Shown one piece after another: positions 9,200-22,176 of a stretch of DNA of 54,089 nt. The stretch spans positions 1-54,089 of the forward strand of contig JAKUPL010000028.1 in assembly GCA_022449455.1 (NCBI GenBank), in the 5' to 3' direction. A model generated the notes under the pieces. That model was not told the DNA's origin, did not search any database, and saw nothing but the letters and a program-made list of their open reading frames with translations. The position numbers were made by a program, and so were the translations under genes. The DNA is from Alcanivorax sp. Its GTDB lineage: Bacteria > Pseudomonadota > Gammaproteobacteria > Pseudomonadales > Alcanivoracaceae. Each line of letters opens with the position of its first letter. Position 1 is the stretch's first letter.

Positions 9200-9675
9200 G
9201 CGTCGCCTTTTTTGCCGCTTTTCTTGCCGCCCCGAAGGCGGTCCACCTCGGCGGCGAACTCGGAGATGTCCTGGAAGCTGCGGTACACGGAGGCGAACCG
9301 CACATAGGCCACGTCGTCCAGTTCCTGCAGCGCCTCCATCACGAACTCGCCCATCTCCCGGGCCGGCACTTCCCGCTCGCCGGTGGCGCGCAGGCGGTGG
9401 CAGATGCGGCTGATCGCCGCCTCCAGATCCTCCACGCTCACCGGGCGCTTCTCCAGCGCCCGCTGCATGCCGGCGCGCAGCTTGTTCTCGTCGAAGGGTT
9501 CGCGGGTACCGTCGGATTTGATCACCCGGGGCATCACCAGCTCGGCGGTCTCGAAGGTGGTGAACCGTTCCGTGCAACTCAGGCACTCACGGCGACGCCG
9601 CACCTGGCCGCCGTCGGCGACCAGCCGGGAGTCGATGACCTTGGTGTCCTGGGCGCCACAGAAGGGGCAATACAT
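9196..9675 (-). CDS. nrdR: NrdR, transcriptional repressor of ribonucleotide reductase genes
   Basis: A 159-residue regulator that senses ATP/dATP and binds NrdR boxes upstream of nrd operons. It begins with a zinc ribbon, Cys3-Cys6 (CPFC) and Cys31-Cys34 (CLSC), followed by an ATP-cone domain ([18 protein letters not shown]). The C-terminal tail is lysine-rich (KKSGKKGD), slightly longer than in E. coli (149). It is coupled to ribD by a 4-bp overlap. Confidence 0.97.
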   Translation of the reverse strand: MYCPFCGAQDTKVIDSRLVADGGQVRRRRECLSCTERFTTFETAELVMPRVIKSDGTREPFDENKLRAGMQRALEKRPVSVEDLEAAISRICHRLRATGEREVPAREMGEFVMEALQELDDVAYVRFASVYRSFQDISEFAAEVDRLRGGKKSGKKGDA

Positions 9676-9702
9676 GGGGTTCTCCGAAGCGGCCTGCGGC
9701 CG

Positions 9703-9787
9703 CGATACAGGATGCAGGTTACAGGATACAGGGAAAATCGGCCGATCCCACGGTCGCCCTTCATCCTGAATCCTGCATCCTGTATCG
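9703..9787. repeat. Inverted ATACAGGAT-type intergenic repeat (paired arms)
   Basis: The left arm (9703-9732) consists of near-tandem units GATACAGGAT / GCAGGTTACAGGATACAGG. The right arm (9759-9787) is its imperfect inverse (CCTGAATCCTGCATCCTGTA). The outer ends (TGCATCCTGTATCG and complement) pair perfectly over 14 bp around a 26-nt loop. The element fills the glyA-nrdR gap on the minus-strand side, and its arm sequence recurs at 5327 and 34493. No U-run follows, so a simple intrinsic terminator is unlikely. Confidence 0.8.
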
Positions 9788-9792
9788 GCTTT

Positions 9793-11049
9793 TTAGCGCT
9801 CGTACACCGGCAGGCGCTTGCAGATCTCGCTGACCTTGCCGCGCACTTCGTCGATCACGCTCTCGTCGCCCATATTGTCGAGGATGTCGCAAATCCAGCC
9901 GGCCAGCTCGGTGGCGTCCTGTTCGTTGAAGCCCCGGCGGGTGATGGACGGCGAACCGATGCGCAGGCCGGAGGTGACGAACGGGGAACGCGGGTCGTTG
10001 GGGACGGCGTTCTTGTTCACGGTGATGTGGGCGCGGCCGAGGGCGGCGTCGGCGTCCTTACCGGTGATGTCCTGCTTGATCAGGCTGAGCAGGAACAGGT
10101 GGTTTTCGGTGCCGTTGGAGACCACGTCGAAGCCCCGGTCGATGAACACCTTGGCCATCGCCTTGGCGTTCTTCACCACGTTCTGCTGGTAGGTCTTGAA
10201 CGACGGGTCCATGGCTTCCTTGAAGCAGATCGCCTTGGCGGCGATGACGTGCTCCAGGGGCCCGCCCTGGCCACCGGGGAACACCGCGGAGTTGATCTTC
10301 TTCTGCAGGTCTTCGTTGGCCTTGCCCATGATCAGGCCGCCGCGCGGGCCGCCGATGGTCTTGTGGGTGGTGGTGGTGGTGATGTCGGCGATGCCCACCG
10401 GGCTCGGGTAAACGCCAGCGGCGACCAGGCCGGCCACGTGGGCCATGTCCACCAGCAGCACCGCGCCCACCTCGTCGGCGATGTCGCGGAAGCGCTGCCA
10501 GTCCACCACCTGGGAGTAGGCGGAGAAGCCGGCCACGATCATCTTCGGCTTGTGCTCACGGGCCAGCTTTTCCACCTGATCGTAGTCGATCAGGCCGGTG
10601 TCGTTGTCCAGGCCGTACTGAACGGCGTTGTACATCTTGCCGGAGAAGTTGGGCTTGGCGCCGTGGGTCAGGTGACCGCCGGCGTCCAGGCTCATGCCCA
10701 GCACCGTGTCGCCGGGCTTGAGCACCGCCATGTAGACGGCGGCGTTGGCCTGGGAACCGGAGTGCGGCTGCACGTTGGCCCAGTCGGCGCCGAACAGTTC
10801 ACAGGCCCGGTCGATGGCCAGTTGCTCGACCACGTCCACGTGCTCGCAACCGCCGTAGTAGCGCTTGCCCGGGTAGCCCTCGGCGTATTTGTTGGTGAGC
10901 ACGGAGCCCTGGGCTTCCATCACCCGGGGCGAGGCGTAGTTCTCGGAGGCGATCAGCTCGATGTGCTGCTCCTGGCGCTCGCGCTCGGCGTCGATGGCGG
11001 CCTGGATTTCCGGGTCGAACTCGGCGATGGACATGGATTTCGGGAACAT
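9793..11049 (-). CDS. glyA: GlyA, serine hydroxymethyltransferase
   Basis: PLP enzyme interconverting serine and glycine while charging tetrahydrofolate with a C1 unit. The 418 residues match the family (417 in E. coli). The PLP-binding lysine is Lys230 in [26 protein letters not shown] and [11 protein letters not shown] are hallmark blocks. The ATG at 11049 follows AGGTA; a second in-frame ATG five codons on (MSIAEF) is possible. The gene has its own promoter at 11088-11115 and precedes nrdR-ribD, the order seen in many gammaproteobacteria. Confidence 0.98.
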   Translation of the reverse strand: MFPKSMSIAEFDPEIQAAIDAERERQEQHIELIASENYASPRVMEAQGSVLTNKYAEGYPGKRYYGGCEHVDVVEQLAIDRACELFGADWANVQPHSGSQANAAVYMAVLKPGDTVLGMSLDAGGHLTHGAKPNFSGKMYNAVQYGLDNDTGLIDYDQVEKLAREHKPKMIVAGFSAYSQVVDWQRFRDIADEVGAVLLVDMAHVAGLVAAGVYPSPVGIADITTTTTHKTIGGPRGGLIMGKANEDLQKKINSAVFPGGQGGPLEHVIAAKAICFKEAMDPSFKTYQQNVVKNAKAMAKVFIDRGFDVVSNGTENHLFLLSLIKQDITGKDADAALGRAHITVNKNAVPNDPRSPFVTSGLRIGSPSITRRGFNEQDATELAGWICDILDNMGDESVIDEVRGKVSEICKRLPVYER

Positions 11050-11087
11050 GCGCTACCTGTACCTGGGTGGTGGGTTTCGGGGTCCGC

Positions 11088-11115
11088 ATTCTACCCAAAA
11101 GCCGGGCTTTTGACA
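11088..11115 (-). promoter_or_regulatory. glyA promoter
   Basis: On the minus strand TGTCAA (11110-11115), a 16-bp spacer and TAGAAT (11088-11093) lie 39 bp before the glyA start. The -10 is a one-mismatch sigma-70 hexamer. No PurR or MetR-like operator was recognised. Confidence 0.6.
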
Positions 11116-11166
11116 CATGAAAGCCCCTCATGCCGACCTTGAGCGGGCTTCACGGGGGCCACGGGA

Positions 11167-12804
11167 TCAAGCCGCCACGTCCGGACGAAAGGCCTCCTCG
11201 GGCTCCGGCGGCGCCAGAAGCGGCGGTGCGTCCTCGGCGTCCCGGTCGTCGCTGAGCCGGAAGCCGGCGATCAGGGCGGCCAGCGCTTGCGCCTGCAGGC
11301 GCATGGCTTCCGCGGCGGCGCTGCTTTCTTCCACCAGGGCGGCGTTGTGCTGGGTCATGGCGTCCAGCTCGCTCACCGCGGTGTTCACCTGGCCGATGCC
11401 CTGGCTCTGCTCGCGGGCTCCGGTGCTGATATCGCCGATTACCCGGGTGACCTGTTCGATGCCGGCGACGATCTCGTCCATGGTGCGGCCGGCGTCACGC
11501 ACCAGATCCACGCCGCCCCGGGCGCTGCTCACCGAGCGTTCCACCAGATCGCGGATGTCCCGGGAGGCGTCCCCGGAGCGGGCGGCCAGGGTGCGTACTT
11601 CCTGGGCCACCACCGCGAAGCCGCGACCGTGCTCGCCGGCCCGGGCCGCCTCCACGGAGGCGTTCAGCGCCAGAATATTGGTTTGGAAGGCGATGCCGTC
11701 GATCAGCGCGACAATCTCGTTGATGCGCGAGGACGCCGCGTTGATCTCGTCCATGGTCGCTTCCACCTTGTGCATGGCGGTGCGCCCACGGCGCGCCACC
11801 GCCACCGTGTCCTGGGCCAGCCCGTCGGCCTCGCCGGCGGCATCGGCGGTGTGGCGTACCGTGGTGGTGATCTGCTCCATGGAGGCGGAGGTCTGCTGCA
11901 GGTTGGCGGCGGACTGCTCGGTGCGGCCGGCCAGTTGCTGGCTGCCCCGGGCGATGTCATCGGCGGCCCCGTGCACGCCGTGGGCGTTGTCGCGGACCCC
12001 CTGCAGGGTGCCGTCGATGCGCTCGATAAAGCCGTCGAACGCCCGCGCCAGGTCGCCGATCTCGTCGCGGCGCGGGCTGCCGATGCGGGCGGTCAGGTCG
12101 CCGTCCCCGTCGGTGATCGCCCGAATCCGTCCGGTGATGCCCCGGATCGCCCGGGACATCAGGTGCGGCCCCACCAACGCCACCGCCAGGGCGAGCAGCC
12201 CCACCAGCACGGCGAACACGCCCACCGCCGCGCGCTGGCGGGCGATCCGGTCCGCCGCTTGCGCCGCCAGCTGAGTGGTTGTGGCGTCCACCGCCTGACT
12301 GATCCCCTTCAGCCGCTCACCCAGGGCCTCGAAGGAGTCCAGAGATTCCCGGTCGATCTGCTGGGTGGCGCGCACCACGTTCTGGTCGTCATAGAAGTCG
12401 AAGGTGGCCTGGGAGGCCTTTCGCCAGGCGGCCAGGTCGGCCGCCACGCCCTCGGCGCTCGCCAATACCCGTGGATAGTCGGCCATGGCCGCCCGGAAAA
12501 GGGTCAGTTCCTGCTCCGCCCGGGCCGCCATGGCCTGGTAGCTGGCCTTGGCGGCTTTGGATTCCGGCATGCCCGGGATATAGCGCAGGTATTCGTTTTC
12601 CGCCGAGCGGGCCTGGTAGAGGTCACGCTGGGCCCCCATCACCGCCACCGTGGCGTCATGGAACGGGCCACTGAACGCGTCCAGCCGGTCGCGCAGCGTG
12701 TTTACCAGCAGCGCGTCCGCCAGCACCACCAGCCACAGCGATAGCGCCACGCCGATAAAGGCCAGCGCGTATTTGACGTTGATCCGATTGAGGGAGCGAA
12801 GCAT
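11167..12804 (-). CDS. Methyl-accepting chemotaxis protein (tandem paralogue 1)
   Basis: A 545-residue inner-membrane chemoreceptor. TM1 is about residues 12-33, a helical periplasmic ligand domain (4HB_MCP type) spans about 34-190, and TM2 is about 190-212. The HAMP domain ([16 protein letters not shown]) and a cytoplasmic hairpin follow, with the conserved tip around [22 protein letters not shown] for CheA/CheW contact. No CheR-tethering NWETF-like pentapeptide is seen at the C-terminus. It is clearly a duplicate of the neighbour at 13003-14652, most divergent in the periplasmic domain, so a different ligand is likely. No clear sigma-28 site precedes it; the 198-bp gap holds a strong hairpin. 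Confidence 0.92.
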   Translation of the reverse strand: MLRSLNRINVKYALAFIGVALSLWLVVLADALLVNTLRDRLDAFSGPFHDATVAVMGAQRDLYQARSAENEYLRYIPGMPESKAAKASYQAMAARAEQELTLFRAAMADYPRVLASAEGVAADLAAWRKASQATFDFYDDQNVVRATQQIDRESLDSFEALGERLKGISQAVDATTTQLAAQAADRIARQRAAVGVFAVLVGLLALAVALVGPHLMSRAIRGITGRIRAITDGDGDLTARIGSPRRDEIGDLARAFDGFIERIDGTLQGVRDNAHGVHGAADDIARGSQQLAGRTEQSAANLQQTSASMEQITTTVRHTADAAGEADGLAQDTVAVARRGRTAMHKVEATMDEINAASSRINEIVALIDGIAFQTNILALNASVEAARAGEHGRGFAVVAQEVRTLAARSGDASRDIRDLVERSVSSARGGVDLVRDAGRTMDEIVAGIEQVTRVIGDISTGAREQSQGIGQVNTAVSELDAMTQHNAALVEESSAAAEAMRLQAQALAALIAGFRLSDDRDAEDAPPLLAPPEPEEAFRPDVAA

Positions 12805-12954
12805 GGGGCCTCCTGAGCGAGCCTGATAAACCGCGACCCGGAAAGGATGGGCACCCCCTGTTGCAAATTAGTGAATCGTGTCACGAAAAGTCGCCATAAA
12901 TCGCTCATTTCCGCGAAAAATGATTCGAAAATGCTTTTTCTCGGACACACGAAA

Positions 12955-12981
12955 GCACGGGCCGGCGACGCCGGTCCGTGC
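12955..12981 (-). terminator. Probable terminator after chemoreceptor 2
   Basis: On the minus strand GCACGG-A-CCGGCG pairs with CGCCGG-C-CCGTGC, 12 pairs with one internal mismatch and almost no loop, followed by TTTCGTG. The stem is very stable but the T-tract is short. It lies 21 bp after the 13003-14652 stop. Confidence 0.6.
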
Positions 12982-13002
12982 GGGTGTCGGGCAGCGCCCC
13001 GG

Positions 13003-14652
13003 TCAGGCGGCGCGCTCTTCCTCGCGGTCGTCGCGCACCGCGCGCAACGCCGGCACCGGGGCGTTTTCCGGCGCCACCCCGACGGTCTCGTCGCCGTCGC
13101 TGAGGCGGAAGCCGGCGATCAGCCGGGCCAGGGCTTCGGCCTGATGACGCATGGACTCGGCGGCGGCGCTGCTCTCTTCCACCAGGGCCGCGTTGTGCTG
13201 GGTCATGGCGTCCAGTTCGCTCACCGCCGTGTTGACCTGGCCGATGCCCTGGCTTTGCTCGCTGGCGCCGGCGCTGATCTCACCGATCACCCGGGTCACC
13301 TGCTCGATGCTGTCGACGATTTCCTCCATGGTGCGGCCGGCGTTCTTGACCATGTCCGCGCCACTGCGGGTGCTGCTCACCGAGCGGTCCACCAGCGCGC
13401 GGATGTCCCGGGAGGCATCGCCGGAGCGGCCGGCCAGGGTGCGCACTTCCTGGGCCACCACCGCGAACCCCTTGCCGTGCTCGCCGGCCCGGGCCGCTTC
13501 CACCGAGGCGTTCAGCGCCAGGATGTTGGTCTGGAAGGCGATACCGTCGATCAGCGCGATGATCTCGTTGATCTTCGCCGAGGAGGCGCTGATTTCTTCC
13601 ATGGTGCTTTCCACGTCGCGCATCGCCTGCTGGCCGCGCCGCGCCACGTCCACCGTGGTGTGCGCCAGCCGGTCCGCCTGGCCGGCGGAGTCGGAGGTGT
13701 TGCGCACCGTGGTGGTGATCTGCTCCATGGAGGCGGAGGTCTGCTGCAGATTGGCGGCGGACTGCTCGGTGCGCGAGGCCAGCTCCTGGCTGCCCTGGGC
13801 GATCTCGTCGGACGCCCGGTGCACGCCCAGGGCGTTGCGGCGTACCGACTGCAGGGTGGTGTCGATGCGCTCGATAAAGGCGTTGAACTGGTCCGCCAGC
13901 TCGCCGATCTCATCGCGCCGGGTGCTGTCGATGCGGGCGGTCAGATCACCGTCCCCATCGGTGATCTCCTGAATACGGGCGGACACCTGACGGATCGCCT
14001 TGGACATCAGATGCGGGCCGATCAGCGCGATGGCGATGGCGGCCAGACCGACCACCGCCGCGAAGCCGATCACCAGCGCCTGCTGGCGGTTCACCTGGGC
14101 CAGGGTGTCCGCTTCCAGCGCCTGCACGCGCTGCTCCACGGCGGTGCCGGTTTCGTCGTAAAAACCACGCAGGGCCTGGAAGGCATCCATGGAACCGCCG
14201 TCGATCATTTCCATGGCGCCACCGATATCCTGGTCGTCGTACAGCGCGAACACCTGGCCGGAGTTTTCCCGCCATGCCGCGTACAGGTCCTGGAAACGCG
14301 CCAACTGTTCATTGGTGTCGGTGTAGGGGGCCAGCAGCTCCGCCACCCGCTTGAGCCGGTCGCGAGCCTGGTCGGCGTTTTCCTGCCAGGCCTGCCGCTG
14401 GGCCTCGGCCTCGGGGGTATCCGGCACCGTGGCCAGGTAGGACATTTCGGCGATGCGCGCCTGGTACAGGTCGCGGTCCGCGTTGACGGTCAGCGCCAAC
14501 GCCTGATTGAACACCTCCGCCACCTCCACCATGCGGTTTTTCACGGTATTGACCAGCATCGCGTTGGCGGTGACCACCACCAGCAGGGCCAGCGCCACAC
14601 CGATAAAGGCGGCGCCGTACTTCACATTGATCCGATTGAATTTGGCGAACAC
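13003..14652 (-). CDS. Methyl-accepting chemotaxis protein (tandem paralogue 2)
   Basis: A 549-residue chemoreceptor with the same architecture as the gene downstream: TM1 near residues 12-33, periplasmic four-helix sensor domain, TM2 near 195-215, HAMP ([16 protein letters not shown]), and a signalling hairpin with [22 protein letters not shown] at the tip. Both begin with the same [17 protein letters not shown]-like helix, showing recent duplication. An almost consensus sigma-28 promoter lies upstream (14708-14734), so expression should follow the flagellar regulon. The C-terminus lacks an adaptation pentapeptide. Confidence 0.93.
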   Translation of the reverse strand: MFAKFNRINVKYGAAFIGVALALLVVVTANAMLVNTVKNRMVEVAEVFNQALALTVNADRDLYQARIAEMSYLATVPDTPEAEAQRQAWQENADQARDRLKRVAELLAPYTDTNEQLARFQDLYAAWRENSGQVFALYDDQDIGGAMEMIDGGSMDAFQALRGFYDETGTAVEQRVQALEADTLAQVNRQQALVIGFAAVVGLAAIAIALIGPHLMSKAIRQVSARIQEITDGDGDLTARIDSTRRDEIGELADQFNAFIERIDTTLQSVRRNALGVHRASDEIAQGSQELASRTEQSAANLQQTSASMEQITTTVRNTSDSAGQADRLAHTTVDVARRGQQAMRDVESTMEEISASSAKINEIIALIDGIAFQTNILALNASVEAARAGEHGKGFAVVAQEVRTLAGRSGDASRDIRALVDRSVSSTRSGADMVKNAGRTMEEIVDSIEQVTRVIGEISAGASEQSQGIGQVNTAVSELDAMTQHNAALVEESSAAAESMRHQAEALARLIAGFRLSDGDETVGVAPENAPVPALRAVRDDREEERAA

Positions 14653-14707
14653 GGCTCGACTCCCGTTTGAGAACGGGCTGCACGCCCGCTTTTGTTATTC
14701 CCCTCGG

Positions 14708-14734
14708 GTATCGGCACCGGCGCGCCGAACTTTA
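14708..14734 (-). promoter_or_regulatory. Sigma-28 (FliA) promoter of chemoreceptor 2
   Basis: On the minus strand TAAAGTTC (14727-14734), an 11-bp spacer and GCCGATAC (14708-14715) match the FliA consensus TAAAGTTT-N11-GCCGATAA at 14 of 16 positions with exact spacing. It lies 56 bp before the start codon. Confidence 0.8.
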
Positions 14735-14847
14735 GCCCCGCCCGGGCGCGGGCTTTCATCCCGGGCCCGCTTCGGTTAGTTTAGGCGCCATTCCGCCCGC
14801 GCCCCGTACGGCGGGCCTTCCACAGTGATTTCAGGCAGTTCCTTACT

Positions 14848-16515
<1,668 letters not shown>

Positions 16516-16528
16516 GCAAGCGGCCGAC

Positions 16529-16582
16529 CTCAAGCCTCAAGCTGCGAGCCGATCCGGCGCGAGCTTGCGGCTTGTGGTTTGC
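16529..16582. repeat. Imperfect inverted repeat of CAAGC/GCTTG units after ettA
   Basis: CTCAAGCCTCAAGCTGCGAGC (about 16530-16550) is imperfectly complementary to GAGCTTGCGGCTTGTGG (about 16560-16577) around GATCCGGCGC. It could form a long hairpin behind ettA. There is no T-run, so it may be a dispersed palindromic element rather than a terminator. Confidence 0.45.
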
Positions 16583-16602
16583 CGCCTGAGGCCGCGCGGG
16601 CC

Positions 16603-17307
16603 GTGGCGGACCCGACCCCCGACCTGGAAAGCCCGCAGTTCGTCGCCCGTCTGCGTGGGGGAGACCGGGACGCCCTGGCGGCGTTGGTGCGCGGCTATCA
16701 CACCCGCCTGCTGGGCACCGCCCGCACCCTGGTGAACCCGGCGGACGCCGAGGAAGCGGTCCAGGATACCTGGATCGCCGCCCACCGGGCCCTGCCCCGC
16801 TTCGAGGGCCGCAGCACCCTGCTCACCTGGCTCACCCGCATCGTCATCAACCAGGCGCGCATGCAGCTGCGGCGCGGCGGCCGGGAAGTGTCGTTCGACC
16901 CCACCGATGAGGGCGGCGATGCCCTGAGCCATCGCTTCAGGCCCGGCGGCCACTGGAACGACCCGCCACGCCACTGGGACCTGACCGGCCCGGACGCCCT
17001 GCTGACCCGGGATGAGCTGCGCCATTGCCTGGAAAAGAACCTGGCGGCCCTGCCCGACAACCAGCGTCTGCTGCTGCAGTTGCGCGATGTGCAGGGACTG
17101 GATTTCGACGCCATCTGTCACATTCTCGACGTCAGCGCATCCAATGCCCGGGTATTGTTGCGCACGCATTTGCTGATCTGCCGCCACTGCCGCCGCTACC
17201 TGCGCCAGCTCGACGCCCTCACCGACCACCTTCACCAACCGCCGCCGCCCCTGAACGAACGCGACACCCGGGCGGTGCTGGACCGGCTGGAACCACGTGG
17301 CCGATAG
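16603..17307 (+). CDS. ECF RNA polymerase sigma factor with a fused C-terminal HxxxCxxC (anti-sigma-like) segment
   Basis: A sigma-70 family regulator of the extracytoplasmic-function type. Region 2 is seen in VQDTWIAAHRALPRFEGRST and LTWLTRIVINQA, and region 4 in LPDNQRLLLQLRDVQGLDFDAI followed by the recognition helix VSASNARVLL. Where ECF factors normally continue with HRAR-type residues, the frame runs straight into RTHLLICRHCRRYLRQLD. This is the H-x3-C-x2-C zinc motif and following helix of ZAS/zf-HC2 anti-sigma proteins, so the two look fused after loss of the sigma tail and anti-sigma N-terminus. I use the GTG at 16603 (234 residues); a TTG at 16579 is possible. No separate anti-sigma gene follows. 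Confidence 0.8.
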   Translation: MADPTPDLESPQFVARLRGGDRDALAALVRGYHTRLLGTARTLVNPADAEEAVQDTWIAAHRALPRFEGRSTLLTWLTRIVINQARMQLRRGGREVSFDPTDEGGDALSHRFRPGGHWNDPPRHWDLTGPDALLTRDELRHCLEKNLAALPDNQRLLLQLRDVQGLDFDAICHILDVSASNARVLLRTHLLICRHCRRYLRQLDALTDHLHQPPPPLNERDTRAVLDRLEPRGR

Positions 17308-17412
17308 GCATTCGTTATTTGGCCAGCGCCCGCGAAGCGCCTATCCTTTCCGTCAGGATGCTTCCCAAATGCATACGTCCACCGCAATGCGCCAACCGCA
17401 AGAGGCACCGGC

Positions 17413-18246
17413 ATGACCTCCCCGCCCCGGCACGATGCCGGGCATGATCCCGTCGAGGAACCGTTCCACGACCCCTCTCCCCGTTTCGCCTACCGGGAAT
17501 ACGGTGCCGGCGGCGCCGGCGGCGAGCAGGCCCTGGCCGCGGAAGTGGCGGTGGCGATCAGCTACAACGGCATCAATCACGCGGTGATGATGGCCACCCC
17601 GGAACACTTGGAAGACTTCGTCACCGGTTTCACGCTGACCGCCGGCCTGGTGGATGACGCCCGTGCCCTTTACGACATCGAGCTGACGCCCCTGGACGAC
17701 GCGGTGGAAGTGGCGGTGACGCTGAGCAGCCGCGCCTTCGCCGGTTTCAAGCAACAGCGGCGTGGCCAGGCCGGCACCGGCGGCTGCGGCCTGTGCGGGG
17801 TGGAAGCCCTGGACCAGGCGCTGCCGCCGCTGCCGGTGCGCGAGTGGGCAACGCCGCCGCCGCGCGCGCACCTGGAAGGACTGCGCGAGCGCTTCGACGC
17901 CACCCAGCGGCTGGCGCGGCACAGCGGCGCCATGCACGCGGCGATCTACGTGGACGGTAGCGGCGAGACGCGCCTCTGCCGGGAGGACATTGGCCGCCAT
18001 AACGCGCTCGACAAGCTGATCGGTGCCTGCGTGCGCCAGGGCCTGAACCCGGCGGACGGCTTTCTGGCGATCACCAGCCGCTGCGGCCTGGAGCTGATCC
18101 ACAAGGCGGTGCGCGCCGGCGCCGGCACCCTGGTGAGCCTGTCCGCGCCGTCCTCGTTGAGCGTGCGCCAGGCACGCCGCAGCGCATTGAATCTGATCCA
18201 CCAGCCACGGCAGGGCGCGCCGCGGCTGTACAGCCCGATACCCTGA
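17413..18246 (+). CDS. fdhD: FdhD, sulfurtransferase/chaperone for molybdopterin formate dehydrogenase
   Basis: Transfers sulfur from IscS to the bis-MGD molybdenum cofactor before insertion into formate dehydrogenase-like enzymes. The 277-residue protein has the required CxxC in GGCGLCG (Cys125, Cys128) and the FdhD blocks EDIGRHNALDKLIGA and SRCGLELIHKA. AAGAGG lies 8 bp before the ATG. It is 38 bp upstream of the molybdopterin oxidoreductase gene, its probable client. Confidence 0.95.
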   Translation: MTSPPRHDAGHDPVEEPFHDPSPRFAYREYGAGGAGGEQALAAEVAVAISYNGINHAVMMATPEHLEDFVTGFTLTAGLVDDARALYDIELTPLDDAVEVAVTLSSRAFAGFKQQRRGQAGTGGCGLCGVEALDQALPPLPVREWATPPPRAHLEGLRERFDATQRLARHSGAMHAAIYVDGSGETRLCREDIGRHNALDKLIGACVRQGLNPADGFLAITSRCGLELIHKAVRAGAGTLVSLSAPSSLSVRQARRSALNLIHQPRQGAPRLYSPIP

Positions 18247-18284
18247 CCCCCGGACCACGGGCCCCGGGAACATGGAGACCCCCA

Positions 18285-20612
<2,328 letters not shown>

Positions 20613-20630
20613 CCACGGCGGGCCACGCCG

Positions 20631-21245
20631 GTGAGCGGCTTGCTGGCACTGAGCCTGGCGGGTCTGCTGGCGGCACTGGTGACCCTGGCGGTACTGGACC
20701 TGCGCCATTGCCGCCACGGCCACGCCCATCCACAACAAGGCGCCGACGGCGACAGGGTCGTCGGCCGGTTGCGCGTGATGCTTTGCCTGGCGGTGGGCTT
20801 TCTGATCCCCACCGCGGCCATGGATATCGCCACGGTGCTGTACGCGGATAAAGGCAGGGCCCTGCGCACCGGCACGGTCTCGGCGCTGGCCAGCTGCCAC
20901 CGCGACCCTTGGTTACTGTGGCTCGGTCATCGCTGTGAGGTGCGCGTCGCCTGGCCGGGTCCGGGCCCGGTGCGGCTCACCGTGCAAAGCCCGACGCCGG
21001 TGGCCTCCGGCGACCGTATTGGCGCTTATCTACAACGATTCAGCCGCCGCCCAGGCGCCGCCACACGCTATTTACCGGTGGCCAGCCGCACAGCGGGGAT
21101 CGATCCCGCCGGATGGCGGCCGGCGCTTACCGCCGGCGGTCTATTGCTGGGGCTGGTCAGCGGAATCGGCTGGGAACGCCGCTGGCGCCGGCACCGATTC
21201 TCCGGTGGCGCCGGTTCCTCACCGCGCCCCCGGGGTCGGCTCTGA
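20631..21245 (+). CDS. Hypothetical multi-pass membrane protein
   Basis: A 204-residue protein from a GTG at 20631, 18 bp after the oxidoreductase gene. It has hydrophobic helices at about residues 2-22, 47-68 and 165-185, with a soluble segment between the last two that contains SCHRDPWL and HRCEV. The layout (TM, a domain with a GDRIGAYL motif, TM) faintly recalls DUF3592-type proteins, but I do not recognise the family. It may be co-transcribed with the oxidoreductase, perhaps as a membrane partner, though nothing in the sequence proves this. Confidence 0.55.
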   Translation: MSGLLALSLAGLLAALVTLAVLDLRHCRHGHAHPQQGADGDRVVGRLRVMLCLAVGFLIPTAAMDIATVLYADKGRALRTGTVSALASCHRDPWLLWLGHRCEVRVAWPGPGPVRLTVQSPTPVASGDRIGAYLQRFSRRPGAATRYLPVASRTAGIDPAGWRPALTAGGLLLGLVSGIGWERRWRRHRFSGGAGSSPRPRGRL

Positions 21246-21647
21246 GCATCGGGCCCGGCGCGCATCGTCGATTATCCGGCGCTGCGCCAGGCGTTGGCGC
21301 CGTTACGGGAACAAGGGGTGGACATCGCCGTCGACGATGCCGGCGCCGGTTATGCCAGTTTCCAGCATGTGCTGGAGCTGGAGGCCGAGATCATCAAGCT
21401 CGACATCAGCCTGATCCGGGATATTCACCGCGACCGTGCCCGGCAGGCGCTGGCGGCGGCACTGATCCGTTTCGGCGAGGTGATCGGCGCGCGCGTTATC
21501 GCCGAAGGCGTGGAGAACCGGGAAGAACTGGCCACCCTGCGGCGGCTCGGCGTGGCCAAGGTACAGGGGTATTTCGTCGGCAAGCCGATGCCCATCGAGG
21601 ACGCGCTCCACTTCACCCTGGTGGACGAATCCCCGCCCCGCGCTTAA
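21246..21647 (+). pseudogene. Truncated EAL-domain (c-di-GMP phosphodiesterase) remnant
   Basis: The frame after the stop at 21243 encodes the C-terminal half of an EAL domain: RIVDYPALRQALAPLRE, then VDDAGAGYASF (the DDFGTGYSS loop), IIKLDISLIRD, IAEGVENREE and VQGYFVGKPMP. The first half, including the EAL motif and the first metal ligands, is missing, so phosphodiesterase activity is not expected. The GTG/TTG at about 21285-21295 could start a fragment of ~117 residues, but no ribosome-binding site is seen. Confidence 0.75.
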
Positions 21648-21728
21648 CGTCTTCACGGTGCATCACCCGTTCCGGTTATAGGCTGCCGGACAGCGGCCCC
21701 CTAATTCCGAACCTCGGGAGACAGCAGC

Positions 21729-21990
21729 GTGCGCGACGACGTTCAACGGTACTATGGCCAACATCTCACCGGCAGCCAGGATCTGCAGACCAATGCCTGC
21801 TGCGATCAGGCCCCGCCGGACCATCTGAAACCCCTGCTGGCACGCCTCCACGAAGAGGTGGTGAGCCGCTATTACGGTTGCGGTCTGGTGGCGCCGGCGG
21901 CGCTGGAAGGGCGGCGGGTTCTGGATCTGGGCTGCGGCTCCGGCCGCGACGTCTACCTGCTGTCCGCGCTGGTTCGTCGCCCGGTGCTTG
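21729..21990 (+). pseudogene. 5' fragment of an arsenite methyltransferase-like gene
   Basis: From a GTG at 21729, preceded by GGGAG, the frame encodes VRDDVQRYYGQHL, NACCDQAPPDHLKPLL, YYGCGLVAP and the SAM-binding motif VLDLGCGSGRDVYLLSAL, the normal N-terminus of ArsM-type arsenite methyltransferases. Similarity stops abruptly after SALV near 21980. The frame then continues through unrelated sequence and a palindromic element to a stop at 22157. The remaining two thirds of the enzyme, including later arsenic-binding cysteines, are gone. The nearby insertion or a deletion probably inactivated the gene. Confidence 0.75.
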
Positions 21991-22027
21991 TTGTTAGTGA
22001 GCGCTTGACCCTCCAGAGGGGCGCGCC

Positions 22028-22125
22028 GTGCCGTTTCGCCCCTTCGGGACACGCGGTGAATCCGTCCCTGGAGGCTCTTTTCAGACATCCCTGTCTTCAA
22101 AGGTCCCGAAGGGGCGAAACGGCAC
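22028..22125. repeat. 98-bp palindromic (MITE-like) element with 23-bp perfect inverted repeats
   Basis: The arms 22028-22050 and 22103-22125 are perfect inverted repeats of 23 bp (GTGCCGTTTCGCCC... with TTCGGGAC inner end). The 52-bp interior holds GGTGAATCCGTCCCTGGAGG and AGACATCCCTGTCT, itself palindromic. The GTGAATCC-GTCC-TGGAGGCTC string resembles a dispersed palindrome I associate with Halomonas-like gammaproteobacteria. It has no coding capacity of its own and lies at the broken end of the arsM-like fragment. Confidence 0.75.
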
Positions 22126-22176
22126 AGCGCTATCCGGAAACCTCAGCGCTCCGGTAATTCGGATTCAGGAGAGGTT

